Of a stretch of DNA of 64,000 bases, positions 1 to 7,524 are shown one piece after another. The DNA comes from Dyella solisilvae (GTDB lineage: Bacteria; Pseudomonadota; Gammaproteobacteria; Xanthomonadales; Rhodanobacteraceae), in the NCBI RefSeq assembly GCF_003351225.1, contig NZ_QQSY01000001.1:810124-874123 (forward strand), read 5' to 3'. The position numbers were made by a program, and so were the translations under genes. The first letter of the stretch is position 1, and every line of letters starts with the position of its first letter. The notes below the pieces were generated by a model. That model worked only from the letters and a program-made list of their open reading frames with translations. It did no database searches and was not told the DNA's origin.

Positions 1-2490
1 AGCCTTGAGGCCAAAGCCATCGCCGCCCACTTCATCGAAGCCGTCGGACTGGATGTTGGCGTACTGCAGACTGACATAGGGCGTGACGTGCACCGTACCC
101 AGCGACAGGTGGTAACCGCTTTCGCCGTAGGCGACGTCGTAGCGGCCGTTGCTGTTGCTGGCCACGGTTTCGACGTCGCCGCCAAGCTCGATATGGCGGT
201 TCATGTCCTCGCGATAACTTCCCACGCCCAGGCGACCCATCAGGTACCACTGGTTCTGCGTCAGGCCGCCGTAAAGCATGCCTTCCACCGAACGGCTCCA
301 GCCCTGGTCGGCAAACGCATTCAGGCGACCGACGTCCTGGCTCTGGCTGACCGCAAAGCCGAACACGCCGTTGCCGCCAACGCGCTTGTCCTGGCCCACC
401 ATCCAGCCGTTGAGGTCATAGCCCACGCTGTCGTAGCCGCTGCGGCTCATGCTGCCGTAGTCACCCAGCGTCTGCGTCCAGCCACCTGCCTTGCCGACAT
501 CGGCCAGTTGGTCGAAACGACTGGAGAGCGCGCGCGTGCCAGCATCCATGGCGTCGAAGGTCATCGCTGCGCTGGCCGCATGCAATTGTCCGGAAAGACT
601 GGTCAGCGACTGCTGCAATGCACTGGTGGTGGCGACCTGCTGCAGGTTCGCCGCGCCGTTGATGAAGGAAGTGGGCAACGGCGATCCCGTCGTGCCGCCC
701 TGTGTCACCTGGGTGTTGATCTGAGTGAATGCCCCATCCACGCGCCGGGCCGCACCGAACGACGCCGGTGTATACGTGGCGCCGGTAACGGTGCTGACCT
801 GGACCTGGCTGACGTTGAGCCACGCGTCGTTGGCGTCGTAGTTGAGCGTAGCCGTCAGCAGCACGCCCGTGGCGGCGTTGAGCGCGGAGAACGTACCGGT
901 CAACCCTGCGTTGGCGGTCAGCACATTGGTGTGCGAGTTGACCTGATAGCTCGAGTTGACGCCGGTGACGTAGAGATCGCCACCGGTGAGGCTCGCGCTT
1001 CCCGTCACGAGCAGCGCCGAACCGAGGGAGACGGCCAGACGTCCGGCGCCCTGTTGGGTGTAGTTGCCTCCCACGGTGACGTTGGAACTTCCCACCGCCA
1101 GCACGCCGGCATTGGTGACCGAACCGCCGACGTGCGGCGTGCCGCTCAACACGCCCTGCGCGCCAATGCTGACGCTGGAAGCCAGCGAGTTCGCCACCAG
1201 CATGCCGCCCTGCACCTGGGTCAGGCCGGTATAGCTGGACGGCTGGGTAAGGATCAGCGCGCCAGTTCCCTGCTTGATCAGGCCGCCGGCGCCGGAGATC
1301 GGATTGTTCCAACTGGAGGTGCCGCTGAAGCTCACCGTGACATCGCCCCAATTGAACTGCTCCGGCCCGTTCACCGCCTTGGCCACGTCCAGTTCGCCAT
1401 AGCCGAAGGTGGCGTTCGGCTGGGAACCACCCAGCGCATCGGCCGTACCCAGCAGGGTCTGGCGCACCAGGTCGTTGCTGAAATACGGGTAGGCCTGCCA
1501 CACAAGCGCCGCCGCGCCGGACACCTGCGGCGCCGCCAGCGAGGTGCCCTCGACGATCCAGTAGGTCTCGTTGGCCGTGCTGGTGTCACTCTTGCCGCTC
1601 ACGATGACGTCGCCCGGAGCAGCCAGGCAGTAGTTCATCGCGATGCCGCACTTGTTGGAGTAACTGTCGAGCTGGGTCGGATTATTGCTGTTGATCGCCA
1701 CCACGGTAAGCCAGCCCTTCTCCAGGTCGGGCGCGAGACTGGGCAGCGAGGCGATGGTGCTGGGGTTGGCCTGGGAATCATTGCCGGCCGCGAACACCAC
1801 CAGACCACCCCACGAATTGATGAAGGTGTTGTACGCGTCGTGGAACCCTTGCGTGGTGGCCGTATCGCTGGAGCTCCAGCTGATGCCGCCCCAGGAGTTG
1901 TTCATCACCTTCACGCCATTGGCGATCAGGTCCGAGTTGACCTGGGCCAATGGAATGGCGTCGGAAGACGTCACCGTGGCGGCCGCGGTGGAGCCGTTAT
2001 CGTCCGGCGCGTTGTCGTCGATGATGCGCGCCGAGACGATGTCCGCGCCCGGCGCGATGCCGCCGACGAACTGACCGAACGAAGTCCCGGCGGCGATCTC
2101 CGCGACGAACGTGCCGTGCCCGTTGACGTCGTCGACACTGAGGTTGTTGGTGCTGGGGTCGACGTAGGTGAGTTCTTTCACCACGCGACCGGCCAGGGCG
2201 GGATGCGTGGCCATCACGCCGGTATCGACGATGCCGATGGTGACGCCAGCGCCGTTGTAGCCGGCAGAGTGCGCGGCATACGTGTTGGTCAGGGCCAACT
2301 GCGCATCGATCGGCGGCTGCGCGACGCTCGACGACGGGGCCGGCGGCGTCGATGGCGGTGTCGGACTCGGCTGGCTCGCCCGGGTATTGCTGTTGCCGCC
2401 GCCCCCGCCGCCGCACGCGCCCAGGCCGAGCGCCAGCCACACCAGCACCGCCGCCCGGCGGTACTGCAACCCCTGCATCCCCGTATTCAT
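1..2490 (-). CDS. Subtilisin-like (S8) autotransporter lipoprotein, 3' end cut by window edge
   Basis: About 830 codons are open from the ATG at 2490 to base 1, so the C-terminus is missing. A hydrophobic N-terminus ends in a lipobox-like LGAC (Cys26) followed by six Gly and a Pro/Ser-rich linker, suggesting a lipidated outer-membrane anchor. The S8 catalytic triad is visible: Asp89 in GIVDTGV, His125 in NGHGTF and Ser317 in GTSLAAP. A passenger-associated beta-strand repeat follows near residues 380-410 (GAGGLIKQGTGAL). The start of an autotransporter beta domain follows from about residue 620. The architecture matches secreted lipoprotein proteases such as NalP and SphB1. The opposite strand also has a long open frame, but only this frame has signal, triad and barrel. 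The function is surface proteolysis by family; the substrate is unknown. Confidence 0.93.
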   Translation of the reverse strand, partial: MNTGMQGLQYRRAAVLVWLALGLGACGGGGGGNSNTRASQPSPTPPSTPPAPSSSVAQPPIDAQLALTNTYAAHSAGYNGAGVTIGIVDTGVMATHPALAGRVVKELTYVDPSTNNLSVDDVNGHGTFVAEIAAGTSFGQFVGGIAPGADIVSARIIDDNAPDDNGSTAAATVTSSDAIPLAQVNSDLIANGVKVMNNSWGGISWSSSDTATTQGFHDAYNTFINSWGGLVVFAAGNDSQANPSTIASLPSLAPDLEKGWLTVVAINSNNPTQLDSYSNKCGIAMNYCLAAPGDVIVSGKSDTSTANETYWIVEGTSLAAPQVSGAAALVWQAYPYFSNDLVRQTLLGTADALGGSQPNATFGYGELDVAKAVNGPEQFNWGDVTVSFSGTSSWNNPISGAGGLIKQGTGALILTQPSSYTGLTQVQGGMLVANSLASSVSIGAQGVLSGTPHVGGSVTNAGVLAVGSSNVTVGGNYTQQGAGRLAVSLGSALLVTGSASLTGGDLYVTGVNSSYQVNSHTNVLTANAGLTGTFSALNAATGVLLTATLNYDANDAWLNVSQVQVSTVTGATYTPASFGAARRVDGAFTQINTQVTQGGTTGSPLPTSFINGAANLQQVATTSALQQSLTSLSGQLHAASAAMTFDAMDAGTRALSSRFDQLADVGKAGGWTQTLGDYGSMSRSGYDSVGYDLNGWMVGQDKRVGGNGVFGFAVSQSQDVGRLNAFADQGWSRSVEGMLYGGLTQNQWYLMGRLGVGSYREDMNRHIELGGDVETVASNSNGRYDVAYGESGYHLSLGTVHVTPYVSLQYANIQSDGFDEVGGDGFGLKA

Positions 2491-2635
2491 GGCGTCCCCA
2501 CCCCGAACCGCACCTGTTGATCCATCCCCGACGCGCGCCCACTGACCGGACCACTCGCGACAGCGCCCATGGTGGCACAACGAAAACGCAACTAAATGTC
2601 GGGAAGATCGCAGGGTTATCGCATTCCGGGCCGGT

Positions 2636-2665
2636 TTGCCCCTCTCCGGCGCGGACTGCGATAAT
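2636..2665 (+). promoter_or_regulatory. Candidate sigma-70 promoter of the thiolase gene
   Basis: A TTGCCC -35-like hexamer (2636-2641) and a GATAAT -10-like hexamer (2660-2665) are separated by 18 bp, giving a predicted transcript start near 2672, about 48 nt before the thiolase ATG. This is pattern matching only. Confidence 0.45.
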
Positions 2666-2719
2666 TCCACAGCTGTATACCGGGCACCCTCGCCCTACCA
2701 AGTACTTGCGGAGATTCCC

Positions 2720-3904
2720 ATGTCGGATGTCAGCGTCGTCATCGCCGGTGCCAAGCGCACCGCCATTGGCTCCTTTCTCGGCCAGTTCACCGGCGTCCCC
2801 ACGCCCACGCTGGGCGCCACCGCGATCCGCGCCGCACTGGAGCAGTCGGGAGTGGCTCCGGCGGACGTCAGCGAATTGATCATGGGCTGCGTGCTGCCCG
2901 CCAACCTCGGCCAGGCGCCCGCCCGCCAGGCGTCCCTCGGCGCCGGCCTGCCGCCCGCCGTTGGCTGCACCACCATCAACAAGGTGTGCGGTTCGGGCAT
3001 GAAGGCGATCATGCTGGGCCATGACCTGATCAAGGCCGGCTCGGCCTCGATCGTGGTCGCCGGCGGCATGGAGTCGATGACCAATGCCCCGCACATGGCC
3101 AATGCACGCACCGGCATCCGCTACGGCGACGGCAGCCTGGTCGACCACATGGCGTGGGACGGCCTGACCAACCCGTACGATGGCAAGGCCATGGGCGTGT
3201 TCGGCGAGCAGTGCGCGGACAAGTACCATTTCACCCGCGAGGAGCAGGACGCCTTCTCGACCGCCTCGGTCGAGCGCGCCAAGGCCGCGCAGCAGGCCGG
3301 CGCCTTTGCCGGCGAAATCGTCCCGGTCACCGTGGCCACCCGCAAGGGCGAAGCGAAGTTCGACACCGACGAGCAGCCGGGCCGTTCCGACGTCAGCAAG
3401 ATCCCGTCGCTGAAGCCGGCCTTCCGCAAGGAGAACGGCACGATCACCGCCGCGAGCTCGTCCAGCATTTCCGACGGCGCCGCCGCCGTCGTGCTTCTCT
3501 CGGCCGACGACGCCAAGGCGCGCGGCCTCAAGCCGCTGGCCCGCATCGTCGCGCACGCCACCCACTCGCAGGAGCCGGAGTGGTTCACCACGGCCCCTGT
3601 GGGCGCCCTGCACAAGGTGCTGGAGAAGGCCGGCTGGAAGTCGTCGGACGTCGACCTGTTCGAGGTCAACGAAGCCTTCGCCGTGGTCGCCATGGCGGCC
3701 ATGCGCGAGCTGGACATCCCCCACGACAAGATCAACGTCAATGGCGGCGCCTGTGCGCTCGGCCATCCGATCGGCGCCAGCGGCGCCCGCCTGGTCGTGA
3801 CCCTGATCAACGCGCTCAAGACCCGCGGCCTCAAGCGCGGCGTGGCGTCCCTGTGCATCGGCGGCGGCGAAGCCACCGCCGTGGCGGTGGAATGCCTCGA
3901 CTGA
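2720..3904 (+). CDS. Acetyl-CoA C-acyltransferase (thiolase)
   Basis: This is a 394-residue biosynthetic/degradative thiolase that cleaves or forms acetoacetyl-CoA-type 3-ketoacyl-CoA. The nucleophilic Cys90 sits in NKVCGSGMKA, the active-site His349 in GHPIGASG and the second catalytic Cys379 in CIGGGEA. Its length is normal for the family. The ATG at 2720 is preferred over an upstream in-frame start at 2636 because the family begins close to the conserved VVIAGAKRTAIGSF strand and a GGAG lies just upstream. It precedes the MCC carboxyltransferase gene, so it may finish leucine breakdown by cleaving acetoacetyl-CoA. A dedicated role in another beta-oxidation pathway cannot be excluded. Confidence 0.93.
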   Translation: MSDVSVVIAGAKRTAIGSFLGQFTGVPTPTLGATAIRAALEQSGVAPADVSELIMGCVLPANLGQAPARQASLGAGLPPAVGCTTINKVCGSGMKAIMLGHDLIKAGSASIVVAGGMESMTNAPHMANARTGIRYGDGSLVDHMAWDGLTNPYDGKAMGVFGEQCADKYHFTREEQDAFSTASVERAKAAQQAGAFAGEIVPVTVATRKGEAKFDTDEQPGRSDVSKIPSLKPAFRKENGTITAASSSSISDGAAAVVLLSADDAKARGLKPLARIVAHATHSQEPEWFTTAPVGALHKVLEKAGWKSSDVDLFEVNEAFAVVAMAAMRELDIPHDKINVNGGACALGHPIGASGARLVVTLINALKTRGLKRGVASLCIGGGEATAVAVECLD

Positions 3905-3913
3905 AGGTGGTCG

Positions 3914-3939
3914 TCGGCGGCCGGCCAGCCGGCCGCCGA
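3914..3939 (+). terminator. GC-rich hairpin after the thiolase gene
   Basis: A perfect 11-bp stem (TCGGCGGCCGG pairing with CCGGCCGCCGA) with a 4-nt loop starts 10 bp after the thiolase stop. No T-run follows, so it may be a processing or stability hairpin rather than an intrinsic terminator. Confidence 0.35.
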
Positions 3940-4063
3940 TGAAAGCGGGGTTAACCGGTTCGGCCCCTTTACATAATCCTTCACATAAATGTGTGGCGCA
4001 TTTTCCGCGAAAGCGCTATTAATACGCCCGCCAAACGGCATTCCACGGCAAAGGAGATTCACC

Positions 4064-4345
4064 ATGAAGTTCACGCGTACCCTTCTCGCCTCTGCGCTCG
4101 TCGCGCTGCTGGCGGCTTGCAGCAACGGCGCGCAGGATTCCGCGCAGGACGCTCAGAAGTCGGCTGACCAGGCTCAGCAGGCTGCTGACCAGGCTCATCA
4201 GGCTGCTGCGGCTTCCACCGCGGCTGCTCCGGCTGCTCCGGCTGCTGCCTCGACCGCCGCTCCGGCTGCTGCCCCGGCCGAACAGCCGGCTCCGGCTCCG
4301 GCTTCGACGGCTGCTCCGGCTGCCGCCTCGACCGCTGGTCACTAA
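4064..4345 (+). CDS. Small Ala/Pro-rich lipoprotein
   Basis: This is a 93-residue protein with a type II signal peptide ending in the lipobox LLAAC (Cys19). After the Cys comes a Gln/Asp/Ala segment with heptad-like spacing (QDAQKSADQAQQAADQAHQ, about residues 26-45) that could form a short coiled coil like Lpp. Low-complexity Ala/Pro/Thr runs continue to the C-terminus. A strong AAGGAG lies 7 nt before the ATG and a terminator follows directly, so it is a single-gene unit. It is probably anchored in the outer membrane and spans part of the periplasm. No enzymatic domain is visible and the exact role is unknown. Confidence 0.85.
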   Translation: MKFTRTLLASALVALLAACSNGAQDSAQDAQKSADQAQQAADQAHQAAAASTAAAPAAPAAASTAAPAAAPAEQPAPAPASTAAPAAASTAGH

Positions 4346-4364
4346 GTACCCTCGTGTACTTTGG

Positions 4365-4398
4365 AAAACCGGCCGCCTCGCGCGGCCGGTTTTTTTTT
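4365..4398 (+). terminator. Rho-independent terminator of the small lipoprotein gene
   Basis: A 12-bp perfect stem (AAAACCGGCCGC with GCGGCCGGTTTT) has a 5-nt loop CTCGC and a run of nine T at 4390-4398. Confidence 0.93.
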
Positions 4399-4424
4399 GC
4401 GCGATCGCCATGCTGCGTCGCCGA

Positions 4425-4453
4425 TTTAGCTGCGAGGCGCACGCCGCTATCAT
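4425..4453 (+). promoter_or_regulatory. Weak candidate promoter before the MCC carboxyltransferase gene
   Basis: A TATCAT -10-like hexamer (4448-4453) has TTTAGC 17 bp upstream as a poor -35. It lies between a strong terminator and the next gene, so some promoter is expected here. Confidence 0.3.
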
Positions 4454-4486
4454 CCGGAGCTTCATTCGAACGGCAGCCGCGCGCCC

Positions 4487-6094
4487 ATGAGTGTCATCGC
4501 CTCACAGATCGACCCCCGCTCCCCTGAATTCCAGGCCAGCAGCGCGCAGTTGCGCGGACTGGTGGACGACCTGCACCGCGAGCTGGCGCGCAGCGCCGAG
4601 GGCGGCGGCGACAAGGCCAGGGAAAAGCACACGGCCCGCGGCAAGCTGCTGCCGCGCGAACGCATCCGCGCCCTGCTCGACCCGGGATCGCCGTTCCTCG
4701 AGCTGTCGCCACTGGCCGCCCACGGCATGTACGACGACGCGGCGCCCGCGGCCGGCATCATCACCGGCATCGGTCGCGTCAACGGCGTCGAGGTGGTGGT
4801 GGTGGCCAACGACGCCACCGTGAAGGGCGGCACCTATTTCCCCATCACGGTGAAGAAGCACCTGCGTGCGCAGGAAGTGGCGCTGGAAAACCGCCTGCCC
4901 TGTGTCTACCTGGTCGATTCCGGCGGCGCCTTCCTTCCGCTGCAGGACGAGGTGTTCCCGGACAAGGAGCACTTCGGACGCATCTTCTACAACCAGGCGC
5001 GCATGTCGGGGCTGGGTATCCCGCAGATCGCCGTGGTGATGGGCTCGTGCACCGCCGGCGGCGCCTACGTGCCGGCGATGAGCGACGAGACCATCATCGT
5101 GCGCGAGCAGGGCACCATCTTCCTCGGCGGCCCGCCGCTGGTGAAGGCCGCCACCGGCGAGGTGGTGGACGCCGAGTCGCTGGGCGGCGCGGATGTCCAT
5201 ACGTCCATTTCCGGCGTGGCCGACCATTTCGCCGAGAACGACGCGCACGCGCTGTCGATCGCACGCGACATCGTGGCCAGCCTTAATCGCCGCAAGGACA
5301 TGCCGCTGGCGCTGAAGGCGCCGAGCGAACCGCTGTACCCCGCCGAGGAACTGTACGGCGTGATTCCGCAGGACACGCGCCGCCCGTTCGACATCCGCGA
5401 GGTGATCGCGCGCATCGTCGACGGCTCGGAGTTCCACGAGTTCAAGGCGCGCTACGGCAAGACCCTGGTGTGCGGCTTCGCGCATATCCATGGCTATCCG
5501 GTCGGCATCATCGCCAACAACGGCATCCTGTTCTCCGAGTCCGCGCTCAAGGGCGCGCACTTCATCGAGCTGTGCAACCAGCGCAACGTGCCACTGGTGT
5601 TCCTGCAGAACATCACCGGCTTCATGGTCGGCAAGAAGTACGAAAACGCCGGCATCGCCAAGGACGGCGCCAAGATGGTCACCGCCGTGGCGTGCTCGCA
5701 CGTGCCGAAGTTCACTGTGGTGATCGGCGGCAGCTTCGGCGCCGGCAACTACGCGATGTGCGGCCGCGCGTACGGCGCGCGCTTCCTGTGGATGTGGCCG
5801 AATTCGCGCATCAGCGTGATGGGCGGCGAGCAGGCCGCCTCGGTGCTGGCCACCGTGCGCCGCGACGGCATCGAGGCCGCCGGCAAGACCTGGTGCGCGG
5901 AAGACGAGGAGGCCTTCAAGGCGCCGATCCGTGACCAGTACGAGCGCCAAGGCCACCCCTACTACGCCAGCGCGAGGCTGTGGGACGACGGCATCATCGA
6001 CCCGGCCGACACGCGCCGCGTTCTGGGCCTGGCCATTTCCGCCTCGCTCAACGCGCCGATCGAGCCGCAGCGCTACGGCGTGTTCCGCATGTGA
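4487..6094 (+). CDS. liuB: Methylcrotonoyl-CoA carboxylase, carboxyltransferase (beta) subunit
   Basis: This 535-residue protein carboxylates 3-methylcrotonyl-CoA to 3-methylglutaconyl-CoA together with the biotin-bearing subunit encoded at 15191. Both crotonase-like carboxyltransferase halves are present. The N-half has [16 protein letters not shown]. The C-half has [11 protein letters not shown], then [16 protein letters not shown] and [12 protein letters not shown], the last two being typical of MCC-beta rather than propionyl- or acetyl-CoA carboxylases. Length is normal and the start is the first ATG, with only a weak purine stretch before it. It is unusually far (9 kb) from its partner subunit, with unrelated genes between. 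Also called mccB. Confidence 0.95.
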   Translation: MSVIASQIDPRSPEFQASSAQLRGLVDDLHRELARSAEGGGDKAREKHTARGKLLPRERIRALLDPGSPFLELSPLAAHGMYDDAAPAAGIITGIGRVNGVEVVVVANDATVKGGTYFPITVKKHLRAQEVALENRLPCVYLVDSGGAFLPLQDEVFPDKEHFGRIFYNQARMSGLGIPQIAVVMGSCTAGGAYVPAMSDETIIVREQGTIFLGGPPLVKAATGEVVDAESLGGADVHTSISGVADHFAENDAHALSIARDIVASLNRRKDMPLALKAPSEPLYPAEELYGVIPQDTRRPFDIREVIARIVDGSEFHEFKARYGKTLVCGFAHIHGYPVGIIANNGILFSESALKGAHFIELCNQRNVPLVFLQNITGFMVGKKYENAGIAKDGAKMVTAVACSHVPKFTVVIGGSFGAGNYAMCGRAYGARFLWMWPNSRISVMGGEQAASVLATVRRDGIEAAGKTWCAEDEEAFKAPIRDQYERQGHPYYASARLWDDGIIDPADTRRVLGLAISASLNAPIEPQRYGVFRM

Positions 6095-6100
6095 TGAAGG

Positions 6101-6149
6101 TCTGCCCGCTGGGCACGACGGCTTGGCGCCGTCACGCCCGACGGGCAGA
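6101..6149. terminator. Large hairpin between convergent genes
   Basis: An outer imperfect stem (TCTGCCCGCTGGGC with GCCCGACGGGCAGA) encloses an inner GACGGC/GCCGTC stem around a short loop. It sits between the stop of liuB and the stop of the small minus-strand gene at 6166. It has no T-run on either side; bidirectional termination is plausible. Confidence 0.4.
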
Positions 6150-6165
6150 ACCGCGGTGGTCGCGC

Positions 6166-6348
6166 CTAGCGGGGAACCCGCAGCATCGAATCGCGCAAAG
6201 CGGCTTCGTGGTCGACTTCGTCGTGCCCGGCGATATCGGCGTTGTCCAGCACGCCGTGCGCCGGATGACGCATGGCGGTCGGCGGCACGGTGATCTCGCT
6301 GGTGTCGCCTTCGGGCGTGGAGCTATCGGTCGCGGAATGGGGTTGCAT
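6166..6348 (-). CDS. Small acidic hypothetical protein
   Basis: A 60-codon frame with a good ribosome-binding site (AGGAG, 7 nt before the ATG on the minus strand). The product starts MQPHSATDSSTPEG, is rich in Asp/Glu/His, and has no signal peptide or membrane segment. I do not recognise a family. It is divergent from the ArsR-type regulator at 6449, so the about 100-bp region between them may serve both. The well-placed ribosome-binding site and lack of overlap with another gene support it. Confidence 0.55.
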   Translation of the reverse strand: MQPHSATDSSTPEGDTSEITVPPTAMRHPAHGVLDNADIAGHDEVDHEAALRDSMLRVPR

Positions 6349-6400
6349 CGTGGACTCCTGACAGTCCGCGCGATTCTAGCGATGCTGCGCCCACAAACAC

Positions 6401-6458
6401 TTAACCGCATGGTTGACTTTCCTCTTGCGTCGGCAGATATTCAACCGCATGGTTGAAT
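6401..6458 (+). promoter_or_regulatory. Promoter with two ArsR-type operators; likely leaderless start
   Basis: A near-perfect palindrome lies at 6439-6458 (arms ATTCAACC and GGTTGAAT around GCAT). A second, shorter copy lies at 6401-6416 (TTAACC-GCAT-GGTTGA). A TTGACT -35 (6413-6418) and GATATT -10 (6436-6441), 17 bp apart, overlap the two copies. The predicted transcript start coincides with the ATG at 6449, which lies inside the downstream operator. Binding of the encoded repressor would block both promoter elements, which points to autoregulation. Confidence 0.65.
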
Positions 6459-6817
6459 CTAAGTCATTGCCGCTGGACGGCGTCTTCCAGGCACTCACCG
6501 ATCCGACCCGGCGCGCCATGCTGCGCAGCCTAGCCGCGGGCGAACGCAACATCGGCGAGCTGGCCGCCCCGTTCGACATGTCGCTGGCCGCCGCCTCCAA
6601 GCACGTGAAGGTGCTGGAACGGGCCGGCCTGGTGCGCCGGGTGATTCAGGGCCGCACGCACGTCTGCCGGCTGGATCCGGCGCCCCTCGCGGCCGCCAAC
6701 GAGTGGCTGCGCTACTACGAGCAGTTCTGGACCGACCGGCTCCATGCGCTCGACGCCCTGCTCAAGGCCGAGGACGGCGCCAGTGGCCATCCGCATCAAC
6801 GAGGCACGCCGCGATGA
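6449..6817 (+). CDS. ArsR-family winged-helix transcriptional repressor
   Basis: This 122-residue protein contains the ArsR/SmtB winged helix: FQALTDPTRRAMLRSL (helix 1-2), then MSLAAASKHVKVLERAGLV as the recognition helix-turn-helix, then the beta-wing VRRVIQGRTHVCRLD. It lacks the Cys metal site of classical ArsR proteins and belongs to the subgroup paired with SRPBCC (AHSA1-like) genes. The ATG at 6449 is chosen over 6413 because the protein should begin just before the DGVFQAL helix and the promoter elements predict a transcript starting there. Its stop overlaps the ATG of the SRPBCC gene (ATGA). It probably controls its own two-gene operon. The ligand is unknown. Confidence 0.9.
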   Translation: MVESKSLPLDGVFQALTDPTRRAMLRSLAAGERNIGELAAPFDMSLAAASKHVKVLERAGLVRRVIQGRTHVCRLDPAPLAAANEWLRYYEQFWTDRLHALDALLKAEDGASGHPHQRGTPR

Positions 6818-7245
6818 CCCAAGCTGTCCTGCGTTCCCTGCGCGTCACGCATCGCTTCACGGCCAGCGCCGAGCGCGAGTTCGACGCCTGGCTGGATCCC
6901 GCCACCGCGGGGCGCTGGCTGTTCGCCACCGACACTGGCGAGATGGTCCACGTCGGGATCGACGCGCGCGTGGGCGGCCGCTTCTGCTTCACCGACCGAC
7001 GCGATGGCGTGGATGTCGACCACGTCGGCGAATACCTGGAGATCGAACGTCCCCACCGGTTGGTCTTCACCTTCGCCGTGCCCAGATACTCGACGGCGCA
7101 CACCCGCGTGAGCATCGACATCACGCCATGGGGCGCCGGATGCGAACTCGTGCTCACCCATGAGGAAGTCCTGCCCGAGTGGGCCGAGGCTACGCAGCGC
7201 GGCTGGGGCGACATACTCGGGCGCCTCGACGAAAGCTTGCGATAG
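6814..7245 (+). CDS. SRPBCC (AHSA1-like) ligand-binding domain protein
   Basis: This 143-residue single-domain protein has the START/AHSA1 fold pattern: an opening strand VTHRFTASAEREFDAWLDP, a central GGRFCFTD, HVGEYLEIERPHRLVFTF, and a C-terminal helix ending GDILGRLDESL. Such domains bind hydrophobic ligands in a cavity. ArsR-SRPBCC pairs are common in bacteria, but the physiological ligand is usually unknown. It starts within the ATGA overlap with the ArsR gene, so the two are translationally coupled and co-regulated. Confidence 0.9.
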   Translation: MTQAVLRSLRVTHRFTASAEREFDAWLDPATAGRWLFATDTGEMVHVGIDARVGGRFCFTDRRDGVDVDHVGEYLEIERPHRLVFTFAVPRYSTAHTRVSIDITPWGAGCELVLTHEEVLPEWAEATQRGWGDILGRLDESLR

Positions 7246-7254
7246 CGCGCGCCG

Positions 7255-7464
7255 TCACCGCCGCCCGAGCGGCTTCAGGTGAACGCCAGCGGCGCGACCA
7301 GCCACCATCGGCTGGTCGCCAGTGAACCATCGCATCGACCAAGCTGCATCAAGGGTCACCCCCTCGTCGTCATCGAATGCGCGCTTCAGGTTGACGACCC
7401 AAGGCAAGCAGGTTTCGTCCGGCTGACAGGCCCAGGCATCACGGCCGCGGCATTTGCGCGGCAT
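7255..7464 (-). CDS. Possible small protein or gene remnant
   Basis: A 69-codon minus-strand frame starting MPRKCRGRDAWACQPDETC lies in the 280-bp gap between the SRPBCC and Sel1-like genes. Composition (mixed charged, Trp and Cys residues; DDDEGVTLDAAWSMRWF) looks more protein-like than most shadow frames here. There is no convincing ribosome-binding site and no recognised family. It could equally be the tail of a decayed gene or chance. Confidence 0.25.
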   Translation of the reverse strand: MPRKCRGRDAWACQPDETCLPWVVNLKRAFDDDEGVTLDAAWSMRWFTGDQPMVAGRAAGVHLKPLGRR

Positions 7465-7524
7465 CGGGCGCCGGCGTAGCGTTGCGCGGGCCGAACTCTC
7501 ACGCAGCCGATGGATGGAACCGCC

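Noticed and set aside
88-2520. An 810-codon open frame on the plus strand
   Set aside because: It is the antisense of the autotransporter gene. The product is His/Arg/Ala-rich with no domain, and the minus frame has signal, catalytic triad and barrel.
1997-3766. A 589-codon minus-strand frame crossing from the thiolase into the autotransporter region
   Set aside because: It overlaps two well-supported genes in other frames and has an Arg/Gly-rich meaningless product.
7279-7479. A 66-codon plus-strand frame before the first Sel1-like gene
   Set aside because: It competes with the minus-strand frame in the same gap, has no ribosome-binding site, and its product has no recognisable feature.
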